From the NCBI GenBank assembly GCA_004297625.1, contig SCTY01000026.1, positions 1 to 64,000 on the forward strand: a stretch of DNA of 64,000 bases, in the 5' to 3' direction. The stretch is from Betaproteobacteria bacterium. GTDB lineage: Bacteria > Pseudomonadota > Gammaproteobacteria > Burkholderiales > SG8-39. Positions 1 through 9,389 of this stretch are shown here, in pieces. The stretch's first letter is position 1. Each line of letters opens with the position of its first letter. The position numbers and the translations under genes are program-made. The notes below the pieces were generated by a model. The model saw nothing but the letters and a program-made list of their open reading frames with translations. It did no database searches and was not told the DNA's origin.

Positions 1-1
1 A

Positions 2-139
2 GAAATTGCGCGCAAAGCCAAGATCACGCGAGAAGCGACGTACAAGATGCTTTCAAAGTCAGGCAATCCAGAACTTCGAAGCCTGAATGCCGTCCTCAAG
101 GCAACGGGGCTTCGGATCGCCCTTAAGCCAATCGCTTAA
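2..139 (+). CDS. 3' end of a helix-turn-helix addiction-module antidote protein (partial)
   Basis: Only the last 45 codons are inside the window; the gene starts upstream. The visible peptide (ITREATYKMLSKSGNPELRS, then a short hydrophobic end) reads like the recognition helix and C-terminus of the small HTH antidotes that partner RelE/HigB-like mRNA-cleaving toxins. Such antidotes bind their toxin and repress their own promoter. The toxin gene is not in view and would lie upstream. The TAA stop (137-139) shares bases with the stop of the convergent creD gene. The assignment rests on a short stretch, so the exact family is tentative. Confidence 0.55.
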   Translation, partial: EIARKAKITREATYKMLSKSGNPELRSLNAVLKATGLRIALKPIA

Positions 140-1470
140 GCGCCGCCCGCCTGCCTCAGGCCATACCAACCGACGTGCCGTGTGCCCACCATCACGGCGG
201 CGAGTAGCGCGAACAGCAACACTGAACCGCCAAGCAGCGCGTAATCCTCCGCCTTCAGCAGCGCAAACAGCATCCCGTACAGGCCGGCGAGCGCGGCACC
301 GAACGCCAGTCCCAGCATCGCGCTTTCCAGCACCCGCACCAAATAGATCGTAATTACCCCCACGCACGCGGCGGTCGCGACGGCGTACGCCGCGGCGAAG
401 GCGATGTGCTCGGAGAGCGCGACGAGAAGGAGGAAGAACATCGCGAGGGCGAGGCCGACGAGCGTGTACTGGATTGGATGGATGGCGAGGCGGCGCAGGA
501 GCTCGACGAGCATGAAGGCGGCGAAGGTGAGGCCGAGGAAGAGGAAGCCGTACTTCGAGGCGCGCTCGAGGCTCTGGTAGAGGCCGACGGGCTCGATGAA
601 GCTCACGGCGATCGCCTGGCTCAGGCGGCTGCACGGGAACGCGCAGTTCGCGCCTTCGGCGCCCGAGGCGGCGAAGCGCGAGACCTTCCAGCTCGCGCGG
701 AAGCCGCTCGCGTCGATCTCGTGCCGGGCGGGGAGGTAGCGTCCCTGGAAGGAAGGGTGTGGCCAGTCGGCGCGCATCGCGACCGTGGTGTCGGCGCCGA
801 GGGGCGCGAGCGCGAACGCCTCCGAGCCGCCGAGCTCGAGCGAGAGCGAGAAGGTGAGCGTCTGCGCGCGCGAGAGGTCGAGGCCGTCGAGCGGCGCGTG
901 CAGGCCGCCGGAAAGGTTGGGGTCGGCGGTGCCGGGTGAAAACGGATATTTCCTGTTGCTAACGGCGAGGTCGGGCGCGGCGCGGATGCCGAGCGCGTCG
1001 GAGACGCCGAGGACGAGGCGGGGCGTGCCCCACTTGTAGCGGCTCGTGCCGTCCTCGAGGCCGCCGCGGCCGGGGATCGCGATCGAGCCCGTGGCGGCGA
1101 GCCGGGCGGTGTAGAGGCGGGCCCTGTAGATGCCGCGCGCCTTCTCGCCGATGTCGGCGTCCACCGTCCAGTCGAGCGCCGCGGCCGGCAGGCGCAGCAC
1201 CTGCCATTCCATCCGCTCGGTGCGGGTCTCGCGCGCCTTGCCGTCCACCGTGTCGCGCTTCACCTCGGTCCAGCGGCGCTCGTAGGGGAGCGCTATATAA
1301 GGGCCGGCGACGGTCTGGCGCTTGCCCCAGCCCTCGGCGATGCCGGCGATCGCCTCGTTGGCGCGCGCCTGGCGCTCGGCGACGAGGCTCTGGATCATGA
1401 CGACCGGGACCATGAGAAGGAGGGCGAGGGCGGCGACGACGAAGGTCTTCAGCAGGAGGGCTCGGTTCAT
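136..1470 (-). CDS. creD: CreD-family inner membrane protein
   Basis: 444 residues, close to the 450 of E. coli CreD. One N-terminal membrane segment (about residues 3-24) is followed by a large periplasmic domain of roughly 280 residues. The C-terminal third holds several consecutive hydrophobic helices (from about residue 320), the usual CreD layout. In E. coli, creD belongs to the CreBC regulon and affects envelope integrity and colicin tolerance; its biochemistry is unknown. No creBC genes are visible here. The start is the ATG at 1468-1470, because the predicted protein then begins MNRALLLKTF, a typical CreD start; the longer frame upstream has no family resemblance. It lies 59 bases downstream of hepT on the same strand. 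Confidence 0.85.
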   Translation of the reverse strand: MNRALLLKTFVVAALALLLMVPVVMIQSLVAERQARANEAIAGIAEGWGKRQTVAGPYIALPYERRWTEVKRDTVDGKARETRTERMEWQVLRLPAAALDWTVDADIGEKARGIYRARLYTARLAATGSIAIPGRGGLEDGTSRYKWGTPRLVLGVSDALGIRAAPDLAVSNRKYPFSPGTADPNLSGGLHAPLDGLDLSRAQTLTFSLSLELGGSEAFALAPLGADTTVAMRADWPHPSFQGRYLPARHEIDASGFRASWKVSRFAASGAEGANCAFPCSRLSQAIAVSFIEPVGLYQSLERASKYGFLFLGLTFAAFMLVELLRRLAIHPIQYTLVGLALAMFFLLLVALSEHIAFAAAYAVATAACVGVITIYLVRVLESAMLGLAFGAALAGLYGMLFALLKAEDYALLGGSVLLFALLAAVMVGTRHVGWYGLRQAGGA

Positions 1471-1529
1471 GCGCCCAGTGTGGCGGCGCCAAATGGCAGG
1501 ACGGGGGCGGATTAAGGCGACACCCGGGC

Positions 1530-1925
1530 TTACGACGGGTGGGATTTGCGGCCTCGCCGGCGAGGCGCGGCAGGCCTCGGCAAGGCGCGGCCCAGGAGTT
1601 CTTCCACCGCCGCGCCCAGCTTCGGCAGATCCGTTTCGACCGCTCCCCACACGATGGTGACGTCCATGGCCCAATAGCGATGGGCGAGCCTGTCGCGCAT
1701 TCCAGCGACGTCGCGCCATGCAATGTCCGGCTGGAGGCGCGGCAGGTCGAGTCCTTGAGATTGCGCATCCTTGACCGCCTGGCCGATCTGCATGAGGCGA
1801 GCGACGACGGCATCACGCACCATTGGGCTCGACTCGAACGCCTGCCTGCCGCCGCTCGTGTAGACGCGTATCGCAGCGATCGCGTCCAAGATTTCGCGCA
1901 GGCAATCGTCCGGGGCGCGGCGCAT
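1530..1925 (-). CDS. hepT: HepT-like toxin ribonuclease (HEPN, DUF86)
   Basis: 131 residues with the HEPN RNase motif R-x4-H-x-Y (RDRLAHRY, about residues 77-84) and the all-helical DUF86 pattern. HepT proteins are RNases or tRNA/mRNA-targeting toxins. In characterised pairs the partner nucleotidyltransferase MntA silences them by adding AMP units to the Tyr of this motif. Here Arg, His and Tyr are all present, so the toxin looks intact. The start codon follows the stop of mntA with no intervening base, so the two are co-translated in the order antitoxin then toxin. Confidence 0.85.
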   Translation of the reverse strand: MRRAPDDCLREILDAIAAIRVYTSGGRQAFESSPMVRDAVVARLMQIGQAVKDAQSQGLDLPRLQPDIAWRDVAGMRDRLAHRYWAMDVTIVWGAVETDLPKLGAAVEELLGRALPRPAAPRRRGRKSHPS

Positions 1926-2327
1926 CTAGAAGATCCTTATCGCGTCGCGCTCCGCTGCGGCCAGCACTTTCGGTTTGAGGCCGGCCCTGGTCGCGGTATC
2001 CACTTTTCTTCCCAGAACCGCCTCGAGGTCGTTCGCCAGCCCGATCAGATCGAGCAGAGTTCGGCCCGGTTCCAGCTCGACAATAAAGTCGACATCGCTC
2101 TCAGGCCGGTCTTCTCCGCGCGCAGCCGACCCGAAAAGCTCCAGCGAGCACGCGCCGTGTGCCTTGGCGAGTGTGCGGATCAGGTCGGCCTTGGCGAGCA
2201 CCTGCTCGCGCAGCTTGCGGGGCGTCCAGGAGAGCGTGCTGCGCAGGCCGGAAGCTTTGCGGCGCACGCGGTACCTGCGCATGCGCTCCGCCGCCGTAAG
2301 CGCTTTGCCAGTGCGCGGTCGTGCCAT
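1926..2327 (-). CDS. mntA: MntA-like nucleotidyltransferase antitoxin with basic N-terminal extension
   Basis: 133 residues. The C-terminal part carries the minimal nucleotidyltransferase signature GS-x10-DxD (GSAARGEDRPESDVD, about residues 66-80), the AMP-transferring active site of MntA antitoxins that modify HepT. Ahead of it is an unusual Arg/Lys-rich extension of about 55 residues (AAERMRRYRVRRKASGLR) that ordinary MntA proteins of about 100 residues lack. It resembles the start of small ribbon-helix-helix/MazE-like antitoxins, so it may bind DNA (inference). A perfect palindrome sits 3 bases upstream of the ATG, a fitting operator. It forms an operon with hepT. Confidence 0.8.
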   Translation of the reverse strand: MARPRTGKALTAAERMRRYRVRRKASGLRSTLSWTPRKLREQVLAKADLIRTLAKAHGACSLELFGSAARGEDRPESDVDFIVELEPGRTLLDLIGLANDLEAVLGRKVDTATRAGLKPKVLAAAERDAIRIF

Positions 2328-2330
2328 GAA

Positions 2331-2352
2331 TTATCGTAACGCGTTACGATAA
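2331..2352. promoter_or_regulatory. Perfect 22-base palindrome, candidate mntA-hepT operator
   Basis: Every base pairs: the half-site is TTATCGTAACG and the second half is its exact reverse complement. It lies 3 bases upstream of the mntA ATG. On the minus strand it includes TACGAT five bases before the ATG, a possible -10 box, so a protein bound here would block the promoter. Probable ligand: the MntA N-terminal extension or the MntA-HepT complex (inference). Confidence 0.6.
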
Positions 2353-2369
2353 CCGGCAGCAAGAATAAA

Positions 2370-2391
2370 AAGGGGCGCCGAAGCGCCCCTT
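2370..2391 (-). terminator. Rho-independent terminator downstream of the speD-speE fusion
   Basis: A 9-bp perfect stem (AAGGGGCGC with GCGCCCCTT) and a 4-base loop. On the minus strand it is followed by a T-rich run (TTTTATTCTT, 2361-2370). It lies 28 bases past the stop of the fusion gene and insulates the mntA-hepT operon from readthrough. Confidence 0.8.
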
Positions 2392-2395
2392 AGGG

Positions 2396-2420
2396 AAAAA
2401 ACGTGGTCTGTCCCTGATTT
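2396..2420 (-). repeat. Possible short dispersed element containing GGGACAGACCACG
   Basis: On the minus strand, AAATCAGGGACAGACCACG followed by six T begins at the last base of the speD-speE stop codon region and ends next to the terminator. From memory, very similar GGGACAGACCACGTTTT strings occur as intergenic repeats in many proteobacterial genomes, often near IS200-like/REP-associated transposases. Only one copy is visible here and there is no transposase in the window, so this rests on recognition alone. Confidence 0.35.
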
Positions 2421-3678
2421 ACTTGGCGGCGGCCCTCACGACGCCGAGGCGGCGTCCGCGCGCCGGCTGCTTCAGGCGCGCCGGAACGACCAGGTCCCGG
2501 ATGAAGTTGGGCAGCGCGAAGACCCCCTCGTGGGTCTCGCCGTTGTAGAAGCGCAGCTCCTGCAGCTTCCTTTGCTCGATGCGCCGGTCGATCTCGTCGG
2601 CGGTGAAGGCCTTGGGATCGAGCTTGTCCGAGCACACCGCCATCGCCCACTGCGAGCCGTAGAGCGGGATGTACATCGTGTACGGACGCACGATGCGGAA
2701 CACGGCGTTCAGCCGCTGGGCGAGCTCGGCCACGCGCTCGGGCCGCGCCACCGGCGAGCCGATGTGCAACGTGAGCGCGCCGCCCGGCGCGAGCGCCTGG
2801 CGCAGCTGCTGGAAGAACGCCACCGAGTACAGCGCCTCCGCCGGCCCCATGGGGTCGTTCAGGTCCAGCGCGATCAGGTCGAACTTCTCCTGCGCGTCGC
2901 GCACGAACTTCATCCCATCCTCGACCAGGACCCGCAGCTTTGGGTTGTCGAACACGCCGTTGTGCACGGCGCGGAAGTGCTCCTTGGCCACCTCGATGAC
3001 GTCGCCGTCGATCTCGACCATGGTCACCTGCTCGACCGAGGGGTGCTTCAGCGCCTCTTCCGAGGAGCCGCCGTCGCCGCCGCCGATGATCAGCACCTTC
3101 TTCGGCGCCGCGTGCGCCGTCAGCGCGGGGTGGATCAGGTTCTCGTGATAGACGAACTCCTCCTTCTCGGAGGTCATGTTGAACCCGTCGAGGCGGAAGA
3201 TCTTGCCGTAGTGCGGCGTGTCGTAGATCGCGAGCGTCTGGTAGCGCGTCTGCCACTCGCCGAGCTGCCGGCTCGCCTTGATATAGAAGCCGGTCGAGTC
3301 GTTGAGCGGCTCCATGAGCAGGTGCCCGCCGCGCTCGACCTCGTGCCGCGCGATCTCCTTCGGCTGGAAGTACTCGACCATCTGCTCGAAGAGCTTCCTC
3401 GCCTTGGCGGAGTTGTCGGCGCTGTAGTTGCAGACGTAGACGTCGAGCGTCAGTCCCTGGCGCTCGGGCCAGGTATGGATCGCCAGGTGCGATTCGGCGA
3501 GGACGACGGTGCCGGTGAAGCCGGAGCCCTCGAACTGGTGGAAGGTCGCGTCCATGGTCGTGAGACCGGACGCCTCCACCATCTCGAGGCATTTTGAGCG
3601 GAAGCGCTCGCCGTCCAGAAGGAGCTGCGGATCGCAGCGGCAGCCGGTGAGGTCACCGATGAGATGCAGACCGTTCAT
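2419..3678 (-). CDS. speE: Fused S-adenosylmethionine decarboxylase - spermidine synthase
   Basis: 419 residues joining two polyamine enzymes. Residues 1-120 are a class 1b AdoMet decarboxylase proenzyme: ESHLAIHTWPE contains the Ser63 that self-cleaves to form the pyruvoyl cofactor, with His68 and Cys83 also in place. Residues about 125-400 are an aminopropyltransferase with the decarboxylated-AdoMet site GGGDGG (199-204) and acidic residues downstream. One chain could therefore make decarboxylated AdoMet and use it on putrescine. A Shine-Dalgarno GGAGGG seven bases before the ATG at 3676-3678 fixes the start; an in-frame TTG five codons earlier overlaps that site and is not used. The 119-base gap to nudC shows nothing clear. 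A terminator follows. Confidence 0.9.
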   Translation of the reverse strand: MNGLHLIGDLTGCRCDPQLLLDGERFRSKCLEMVEASGLTTMDATFHQFEGSGFTGTVVLAESHLAIHTWPERQGLTLDVYVCNYSADNSAKARKLFEQMVEYFQPKEIARHEVERGGHLLMEPLNDSTGFYIKASRQLGEWQTRYQTLAIYDTPHYGKIFRLDGFNMTSEKEEFVYHENLIHPALTAHAAPKKVLIIGGGDGGSSEEALKHPSVEQVTMVEIDGDVIEVAKEHFRAVHNGVFDNPKLRVLVEDGMKFVRDAQEKFDLIALDLNDPMGPAEALYSVAFFQQLRQALAPGGALTLHIGSPVARPERVAELAQRLNAVFRIVRPYTMYIPLYGSQWAMAVCSDKLDPKAFTADEIDRRIEQRKLQELRFYNGETHEGVFALPNFIRDLVVPARLKQPARGRRLGVVRAAAK

Positions 3679-3797
3679 TTCCGTACCCTCCAAAATGCGA
3701 AGGCGCAGCCCCCGAAGTCGGTAGAAGCCACGCCTTCCGTCCGCGCCTCGCGGCGCACACAGCGCTCTTTGTTCGCGCTCAACTCGTTCAAAACCTC

Positions 3798-4727
3798 CTA
3801 AACGTCGGTTGTGCTCTTGCTCTCTTCGATGATCTGCGCAACGACCGCGTCGATCAATCTTCGAGCGATCGAGATTTTGCTTGGAAGTTTAGGCAATTGC
3901 AATACTTCGAACCAGTTTGCTTCTTCGATTTCTTCGTCCTGCGGTTTGATCTCTCCGCTCACCCAATCGCAGACGAACGCGATCATGAGCGAATGCGGGA
4001 ACGGCCAAGACTGGCTGGCGAAGTAGCGCGTGTTGCTTATTTGCACGCCGACTTCCTCGGCGACTTCGCGCGCGAGGCACTGCTCGAGCGACTCGCCCGG
4101 CTCGACGAAGCCGGCGAGCGCGCTGAACATGCCCGGCGGAAAATGCCGGCCGCGCGCGAGCAGGATCTGCTTTTGCCTCTTCACCAAGGCCATCACGGCA
4201 GGCGCGACGCGCGGATAGGCGGAAAGCTTGCAGGCGGGACAGACGCGCACCCGCTCCTTGCGGCTCGCCTCGGTGCGCTCGCCGCAGCGCCCGCAGAACT
4301 GGTGCGTGCGGTCCCAGTCGATGAGCTGCAGCGCGCGGCCCGCGAGCGCGAAGCACGCGTCGTCGAGCACCGAGAACAGCGCCCGCAGCCCCTGCCAAGC
4401 CATTCCCGCGGGCGCCTCGGCCTCGGCGGGCAGCTCCGCCGCCCAGCACTGGGTGCCGTCGAGGACCCCTAAATACAGGCAACGAAGGGACGCCGACCCC
4501 AACCAGTTGTGGTTTTTCTGCAACGGCACGCGCGCCCAGGCCGGGCGCGCGCGCACCCGCAAGTCGTCCGACGGGCGCTCGAGCGGGCCGATTTCGACCA
4601 GCAGCTGCTCGCCGCGGAACACGAACCAATGGCCTTCGCCGGGCGCCGCGCAGTCGACCGCGTGCTCGAACTCCAGCGGCCGGGAAAACGGCAGTTCTTT
4701 GATCGGGGACACAGAGGACGCGCTCAT
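3798..4727 (-). CDS. nudC: NAD(+) diphosphatase / NAD-cap hydrolase
   Basis: 309 residues with the full NudC layout: a less conserved N-terminal domain; a zinc ribbon with Cys145, Cys148, Cys163 and Cys166; the Nudix box ([23 protein letters not shown], about 206-228) with its REVAEEVG metal-binding glutamates; and the NADH-specific motif SQSWPFPHS (238-246). It hydrolyses NAD(H) to NMN(H) and AMP, and family members remove NAD caps from RNA. It is divergent from tkt: the start codons are 26 bases apart. TATACT ends six bases before the ATG with no Shine-Dalgarno, suggesting a leaderless message. Confidence 0.92.
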   Translation of the reverse strand: MSASSVSPIKELPFSRPLEFEHAVDCAAPGEGHWFVFRGEQLLVEIGPLERPSDDLRVRARPAWARVPLQKNHNWLGSASLRCLYLGVLDGTQCWAAELPAEAEAPAGMAWQGLRALFSVLDDACFALAGRALQLIDWDRTHQFCGRCGERTEASRKERVRVCPACKLSAYPRVAPAVMALVKRQKQILLARGRHFPPGMFSALAGFVEPGESLEQCLAREVAEEVGVQISNTRYFASQSWPFPHSLMIAFVCDWVSGEIKPQDEEIEEANWFEVLQLPKLPSKISIARRLIDAVVAQIIEESKSTTDV

Positions 4728-4733
4728 GCGCTG

Positions 4734-4741
4734 AGTATAAT
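4734..4741. promoter_or_regulatory. Overlapping divergent -10 boxes of nudC and tkt
   Basis: AGTATAAT reads as TATACT toward nudC (6 bases before its ATG) and TATAAT toward tkt (12 bases before its ATG). The two hexamers overlap by four bases on opposite strands. No convincing -35 box is seen for either, and neither gene has a Shine-Dalgarno sequence. Confidence 0.5.
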
Positions 4742-4753
4742 TTGCGCTCTCCG

Positions 4754-6772
4754 ATGGATTCCCCGGTAACTGTCAAAGCGACCAACGGCGAGCTCGCCAA
4801 TTCGATCCGCGCGCTGGCCATGGACGCCGTCGAAGCCGCGCGCTCCGGCCATCCCGGGATGCCGATGGGCATGGCGGAGATCGCTGTGGCCCTGTGGACG
4901 AGGCACCTGCGGCACAACCCGGGAAACCCGGCCTGGCCGAACCGCGACCGCTTCATGCTCTCGAACGGCCACGGCTCGATGCTTCTCTACAGCCTGCTGC
5001 ACCTGACGGGCTACGATCTGCCGATCGAGGAGCTGAAGCGCTTTCGCCAGCTCGGCTCGAAAACGCCCGGGCACCCGGAATACGGCCATACGCCGGGCGT
5101 GGAGACCACCACCGGGCCGCTCGGCCAGGGCATCGCCAACGGCGTGGGCATGGCGCTCGCCGAGAAGCTGCTCGCGGCGCAATTCAATCGGCCGGGCTTC
5201 GACATCGTCGACCACCACATCTACGTGTTCATGGGCGACGGCTGCATGATGGAGGGCCTCTCGCACGAGGTCTGCTCGCTCGCCGGGACGCTGGGCCTCG
5301 GGAAGCTGATCGCCTTCTACGACGACAACGGCATCTCGATCGACTCCGAGAAGGGGCACATCGAGCACTGGTATACGGACGACGTGCCCAAGCGCTTCGC
5401 GGGCTACGGCTGGCAGGTGATCCCGAACGTCGACGGCCACGACGTCGAGGCGGTCGACCGGGCGATCCGCAAGGCGAAGCGCGAGAAAGCCCGCCCGACG
5501 CTCATCTGCTGCAAGACCGTGATCGCCAAGGGCGCGCCCAAAAAGGCGAATACCGGCGCGGCGCACGGGGCGCCGCTCGGCGCCGAGGAAGTGGCCGCCA
5601 CGCGCGCGGCCATCGGCTGGCCTTACCCGCCCTTCGAGATTCCGCAGGCCGTCTACGACGCCTGGAATGCCCGCGAGGCGGGCCGCAAGGCCCAGAAGAA
5701 ATGGGACCGGTTGTCCTCTTCCTACAAGAAGCAGTTTCCCGCTGAGGCGGCCGAATTCGAGCGGCGCATCGCCGGCAAGCTGCCCGAAGGTTTCGACGAG
5801 CAGGTACAAACCCTGCTCCGTGAGTTGAATGACAAAGCCGAGACCCTCGCCACCCGCAAGGCTTCCCAAAACGTGCTCGAGGTGCTCAAGCCGGCGCTCC
5901 CCGAGCTCCTAGGCGGCTCGGCGGACCTGACCGGCTCGAATCTCACGATGGTGAAAGCCTCCAAAGTCATCGCGCCGGGCGTGCAGGCGAGCGGTAACCA
6001 TCTCTTCTACGGGGTGCGCGAATTCGGCATGTGCGCGATGATGAACGGCATCAGCCTGCACGGCGGCTTCATCCCGTACGGCGGCACCTTCCTCGTCTTT
6101 TCGGACTACGCGCGCAATGCGCTGCGCATGGCGGCGCTGATGAAAATCCGGGTGGTGTACGTGTTCACCCACGACTCGATCGGGCTGGGCGAGGACGGGC
6201 CGACGCACCAGCCGATTGAACATGCCGCGACGTTGAGGCTCATACCCAATATGGACGTCTGGCGCCCCTGCGACACGGTGGAATCGGCGGTGGCCTGGGC
6301 GGCGGCGCTGGCACGCAAGAACGGGCCCACCGCGCTGCTTTTCTCGCGCCAGAACCTTCCTTTCGCCCAGCGCACCAGCCCGGAAGACGTCCGCCGCGGC
6401 GGTTATGTCCTTTCCGACGCGGCCGAAGCGAAAGCCGTGATCATCGCCACCGGATCCGAGGTCCAGCTCGCGCTCGGCGCGCAGAAGCTTCTGGCGGCCG
6501 AGGGCATCCCGGTGCGCGTGGTTTCCATGCCCTCGACGAACGTGTTCGACCGGCAGCCGGAGGAGTATCGCGATTCGGTCCTGCCCAAGGGGCTTCCGCG
6601 CGTCGCGGTGGAGGCGGGCGTGACCGATTTCTGGCGCAAGTACGTCGGCCTCGAAGGCGCGGTGGTCGGCATCGACCGCTTCGGCGAATCGGCGCCGGCG
6701 GCGGACCTCTTCAAGCACTTCGGCTTCACGCCGGAGAACGTCGCGAACGCAGTGAGAAGCATCTTCGGTTAA
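4754..6772 (+). CDS. tkt: Transketolase
   Basis: 672 residues, normal for bacterial transketolases. The ThDP-binding signature GDGCMMEG...DDNG is present (roughly residues 156-196), with the N-terminal SGHPG and SNGHGS phosphate/sugar contacts and the pyrimidine-domain motif GEDGPTHQP. It transfers two-carbon units between ketose and aldose phosphates in the pentose phosphate or Calvin pathway. It is followed after 21 bases by gap and pgk, an order common where tkt, gap and pgk act together. The ATG at 4754 is chosen over an upstream TTG because family proteins start close to [12 protein letters not shown]. Confidence 0.95.
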   Translation: MDSPVTVKATNGELANSIRALAMDAVEAARSGHPGMPMGMAEIAVALWTRHLRHNPGNPAWPNRDRFMLSNGHGSMLLYSLLHLTGYDLPIEELKRFRQLGSKTPGHPEYGHTPGVETTTGPLGQGIANGVGMALAEKLLAAQFNRPGFDIVDHHIYVFMGDGCMMEGLSHEVCSLAGTLGLGKLIAFYDDNGISIDSEKGHIEHWYTDDVPKRFAGYGWQVIPNVDGHDVEAVDRAIRKAKREKARPTLICCKTVIAKGAPKKANTGAAHGAPLGAEEVAATRAAIGWPYPPFEIPQAVYDAWNAREAGRKAQKKWDRLSSSYKKQFPAEAAEFERRIAGKLPEGFDEQVQTLLRELNDKAETLATRKASQNVLEVLKPALPELLGGSADLTGSNLTMVKASKVIAPGVQASGNHLFYGVREFGMCAMMNGISLHGGFIPYGGTFLVFSDYARNALRMAALMKIRVVYVFTHDSIGLGEDGPTHQPIEHAATLRLIPNMDVWRPCDTVESAVAWAAALARKNGPTALLFSRQNLPFAQRTSPEDVRRGGYVLSDAAEAKAVIIATGSEVQLALGAQKLLAAEGIPVRVVSMPSTNVFDRQPEEYRDSVLPKGLPRVAVEAGVTDFWRKYVGLEGAVVGIDRFGESAPAADLFKHFGFTPENVANAVRSIFG

Positions 6773-6793
6773 GACACGCGGTTAGGAGCAGCC

Positions 6794-7807
6794 ATGACGA
6801 TCAAGGTAGCGATCAACGGTTTCGGGCGTATTGGGCGCATGGTGTTGCGCGCCCATTACGAAGACGGCAAGAAGCACGGCTTGCAGTTCGTCGCCATCAA
6901 CGACCTGGGCGACGCCAAGACCAACGCCCACCTGCTGCAGTACGACACGGCGCACGGCCGCTTCCCGTCGGCGGTGCGGGTCGATGGCGACAGCATCGTG
7001 GTCGGCGACGAGCGCATCAAGGTGGTCGCCGAGCGCGATCCGTCGAAGCTGCCGTGGAAGCAGCTCGGGGTCGATATCGTGCTCGAATGCACGGGGCTCT
7101 TCACCAGCAAGGCGAAGGCGGGCGCTCACCTTCAGGCCGGGGCGAAGAAGGTGATCATTTCCGCGCCGGGAGAAAAAGACGTCGACCGCACGGTCGTCTT
7201 CGGGGTGAATCATCAATCCTTGAAGGCGAGCGATACGGTGATCTCCAACGCCTCGTGCACGACCAACTGCCTGGCGCCGCTCGTGAAAGCGATCGACGAC
7301 CGCATCGGCGTGACGTGCGGGCTGATGAACACCATCCACTCGTTCACCAACGACCAGGTGCTTACCGACGTCTATCACAAGGACCTGCGCCGCGCGCGCT
7401 CCGCGGTGGAGAACATGATTCCCACCAAGACCGGCGCCGCCGCCGCGGTGGGGCTGGTGCTGCCGCACCTGAACGGCAAGCTCGACGGCTACTCGATCCG
7501 CGTGCCGACCATCAACGTCTCCATCGTCGATCTCACCTTCGTCGCGAAGAAGCCGACCAGCGTCGACGAGGTGAACAAGGCGGTGAAGCAGGCCTGCGAG
7601 GGCGATCTGAAGGGCGTGCTCGAGTACAACACCGAGCCGCTGGTGTCGTCGGACTTCAACCACAACCCGGCGAGCTCGATCTTCGACGCCAGCCTGACGC
7701 GGGTATCCGAAGGCACGCTGGTGAAGGTGTCTTCCTGGTACGACAACGAGTGGGGCTTTTCCAACCGCATGCTCGACGTCGCCGTGGCGCTCGCCAGCGC
7801 GAAGTAG
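6794..7807 (+). CDS. gap: Glyceraldehyde-3-phosphate dehydrogenase, type I
   Basis: 337 residues. The Rossmann motif NGFGRIGR is at the N-terminus, the catalytic SNASCTTNC has Cys155, and His182 activates the thiol. The residue after the second strand is an Asp region (INDLGD), favouring NAD over NADP. It converts glyceraldehyde 3-phosphate to 1,3-bisphosphoglycerate. A TAGGAGC Shine-Dalgarno sits just upstream of the ATG. The stop codon abuts the pgk start, so the pair is co-translated. Confidence 0.96.
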   Translation: MTIKVAINGFGRIGRMVLRAHYEDGKKHGLQFVAINDLGDAKTNAHLLQYDTAHGRFPSAVRVDGDSIVVGDERIKVVAERDPSKLPWKQLGVDIVLECTGLFTSKAKAGAHLQAGAKKVIISAPGEKDVDRTVVFGVNHQSLKASDTVISNASCTTNCLAPLVKAIDDRIGVTCGLMNTIHSFTNDQVLTDVYHKDLRRARSAVENMIPTKTGAAAAVGLVLPHLNGKLDGYSIRVPTINVSIVDLTFVAKKPTSVDEVNKAVKQACEGDLKGVLEYNTEPLVSSDFNHNPASSIFDASLTRVSEGTLVKVSSWYDNEWGFSNRMLDVAVALASAK

Positions 7808-8968
7808 ATGAAGTTCAAGCGCATGTCCGAGGTGGACTTGCGCGGCAAGCGCGTGTTCATCCGCGCGGACCTCAACGTCCCGGTCGAGGATGGGCGCATT
7901 ACCGACGACACGCGCATCCGCGCTTCGGTGCCCGGCATCCGCTGCGCGCTCGAGCAGGGCGCGGCAGTGATGGTGACTTCGCATCTCGGGCGTCCCAAGG
8001 AAGGCGAGCTCAAGCCCGAGGACTCGCTGGCTCCTGTCGCGGAGCGCCTGTCCCAGCTTTTAGACACAAAAATATCCTTAATTAAAAACTGGGTTGACGG
8101 CGTTGCGGTGCAGCCCGGCCAGGTGGTCATGCTCGAGAACTGCCGGGTCAACAAGGGCGAGAAGAAGGACGACGAAGCGCTCGCGCGCAAGATCGCGTCG
8201 CTCTGCGATGTCTACGTGAACGATGCCTTCGGCACTGCGCACCGGGCCGAGGCCACCACGCACGGCGTGGCGCGCTTTGCGCCGGTGGCCTGCGCCGGAC
8301 CGCTGATGGCGGCGGAGCTCGATGCCCTCGGCAAGGCGCTTGCCAGCCCGGCACGCCCGCTCGTCGCGATTGTCGCCGGCTCCAAGGTTTCGACCAAATT
8401 GACGGTGCTCGCTGAACTCGCGAAGAAGGTCGACCGGTTGATCGTCGGCGGCGGCATCGCCAATACCTTCCTTCTCGACGCGGGCAAGCCGATCGGCAAA
8501 TCGCTCGCCGAGCCCGACCTCGTGTCCGAGGCAAGCAAGATCATGGCGAGCGGCAAGGTGCCGCTGCCGAGCGACGTGGTGGTCGGCAGAAGCCTGGACG
8601 ATTCAAGCCCGAGAACCAAGCCCGTGGACCAGGTGGCCGCGGACGACATGATCCTCGACATCGGCCCGCGCACGGCGCAGGCTTACGCCGAGGAAATCGC
8701 GAAGGCAGGCACCATCGTCTGGAACGGGCCGGTAGGCGTGTTCGAGAAAGACCCGTTCGCCAAGGGCACCGAGGCGCTCGCGCGCGCGATCGCCGGGGCC
8801 AGGGGATTCTCGATCGCCGGCGGCGGCGACACGGTCGCGGCGATCAACAAGTTCGGCGTCGCCGCGCAGATCGACTACATCTCGACCGCGGGCGGCGCGT
8901 TCCTTGAGTTTCTCGAGGGCAAGGCCTTGCCCGCGGTGGCAGCGCTCGAAGCTCGAGCGGATGGTTAA
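7808..8968 (+). CDS. pgk: Phosphoglycerate kinase
   Basis: 386 residues, the usual bacterial size. The N-terminal RADLNVP and SHLGRP substrate-binding motifs and the C-terminal nucleotide loop (GGGDTVAA) are all present. It moves phosphate from 1,3-bisphosphoglycerate to ADP. It begins on the base after the gap stop codon. Its last 8 bases overlap the next gene. A locally AT-rich stretch near 8060-8095 (codons for [11 protein letters not shown]) stands out from the GC-rich surroundings but does not disrupt the frame. Confidence 0.96.
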   Translation: MKFKRMSEVDLRGKRVFIRADLNVPVEDGRITDDTRIRASVPGIRCALEQGAAVMVTSHLGRPKEGELKPEDSLAPVAERLSQLLDTKISLIKNWVDGVAVQPGQVVMLENCRVNKGEKKDDEALARKIASLCDVYVNDAFGTAHRAEATTHGVARFAPVACAGPLMAAELDALGKALASPARPLVAIVAGSKVSTKLTVLAELAKKVDRLIVGGGIANTFLLDAGKPIGKSLAEPDLVSEASKIMASGKVPLPSDVVVGRSLDDSSPRTKPVDQVAADDMILDIGPRTAQAYAEEIAKAGTIVWNGPVGVFEKDPFAKGTEALARAIAGARGFSIAGGGDTVAAINKFGVAAQIDYISTAGGAFLEFLEGKALPAVAALEARADG

Positions 8969-9368
8969 GCAACTTGTCGTAAACACGCCTGGGCAAGGGC
9001 TGCACGAGATCACGCGCGAAGTCGAGTCTCTCGTCAGAGAAGCGAAATTGTCGGAAGGACTGTGCACGATTTTCGTGCGCCACACTTCGGCGAGCCTGGT
9101 GATCCAGGAAAACGCCGACCCACTGGCGAAGCGCGATCTCGAGCGCTGGATCGCGCGGCTGGTGCCGGAAGGCGATCCGTTCTATACGCACGACACCGAG
9201 GGCCCGGACGACATGCCCGCGCATGTGAAGTCGGCGCTGACGGCCACCTCGCTGTCGATTCCCATCGTCGGGCGCAGCCTTGCGCTCGGGGCCTGGCAGG
9301 GCATCTATCTCTGGGAGCACCGGCGCCGCGGCGGCCGGCGCGAGCTGGTATTGCACATCGGCACCTGA
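8961..9368 (+). CDS. yjbQ: YjbQ/UPF0047 family protein
   Basis: 135 residues with the family's conserved [14 protein letters not shown] segment and the C-terminal [13 protein letters not shown], where conserved His and Glu residues cluster. Family members show weak thiamin-phosphate synthase activity in vitro and are annotated as secondary thiamin phosphate synthases; the physiological role is unsettled. The ATG at 8961 gives the standard length; a longer frame to 8904 would overlap pgk heavily. It sits between pgk and pyk on the same strand, overlapping pgk by 8 bases, so it is expressed with glycolytic genes. Confidence 0.85.
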   Translation: MVKQLVVNTPGQGLHEITREVESLVREAKLSEGLCTIFVRHTSASLVIQENADPLAKRDLERWIARLVPEGDPFYTHDTEGPDDMPAHVKSALTATSLSIPIVGRSLALGAWQGIYLWEHRRRGGRRELVLHIGT

Positions 9369-9389
9369 GCCGATAAGGTGCCGCCCCAC

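Noticed and set aside
2331..2352. 22-base palindrome as a phage attachment site or insertion-sequence end
   Set aside because: There is no integrase or transposase beside it and no second copy in the window; its position at the mntA start favours an operator.
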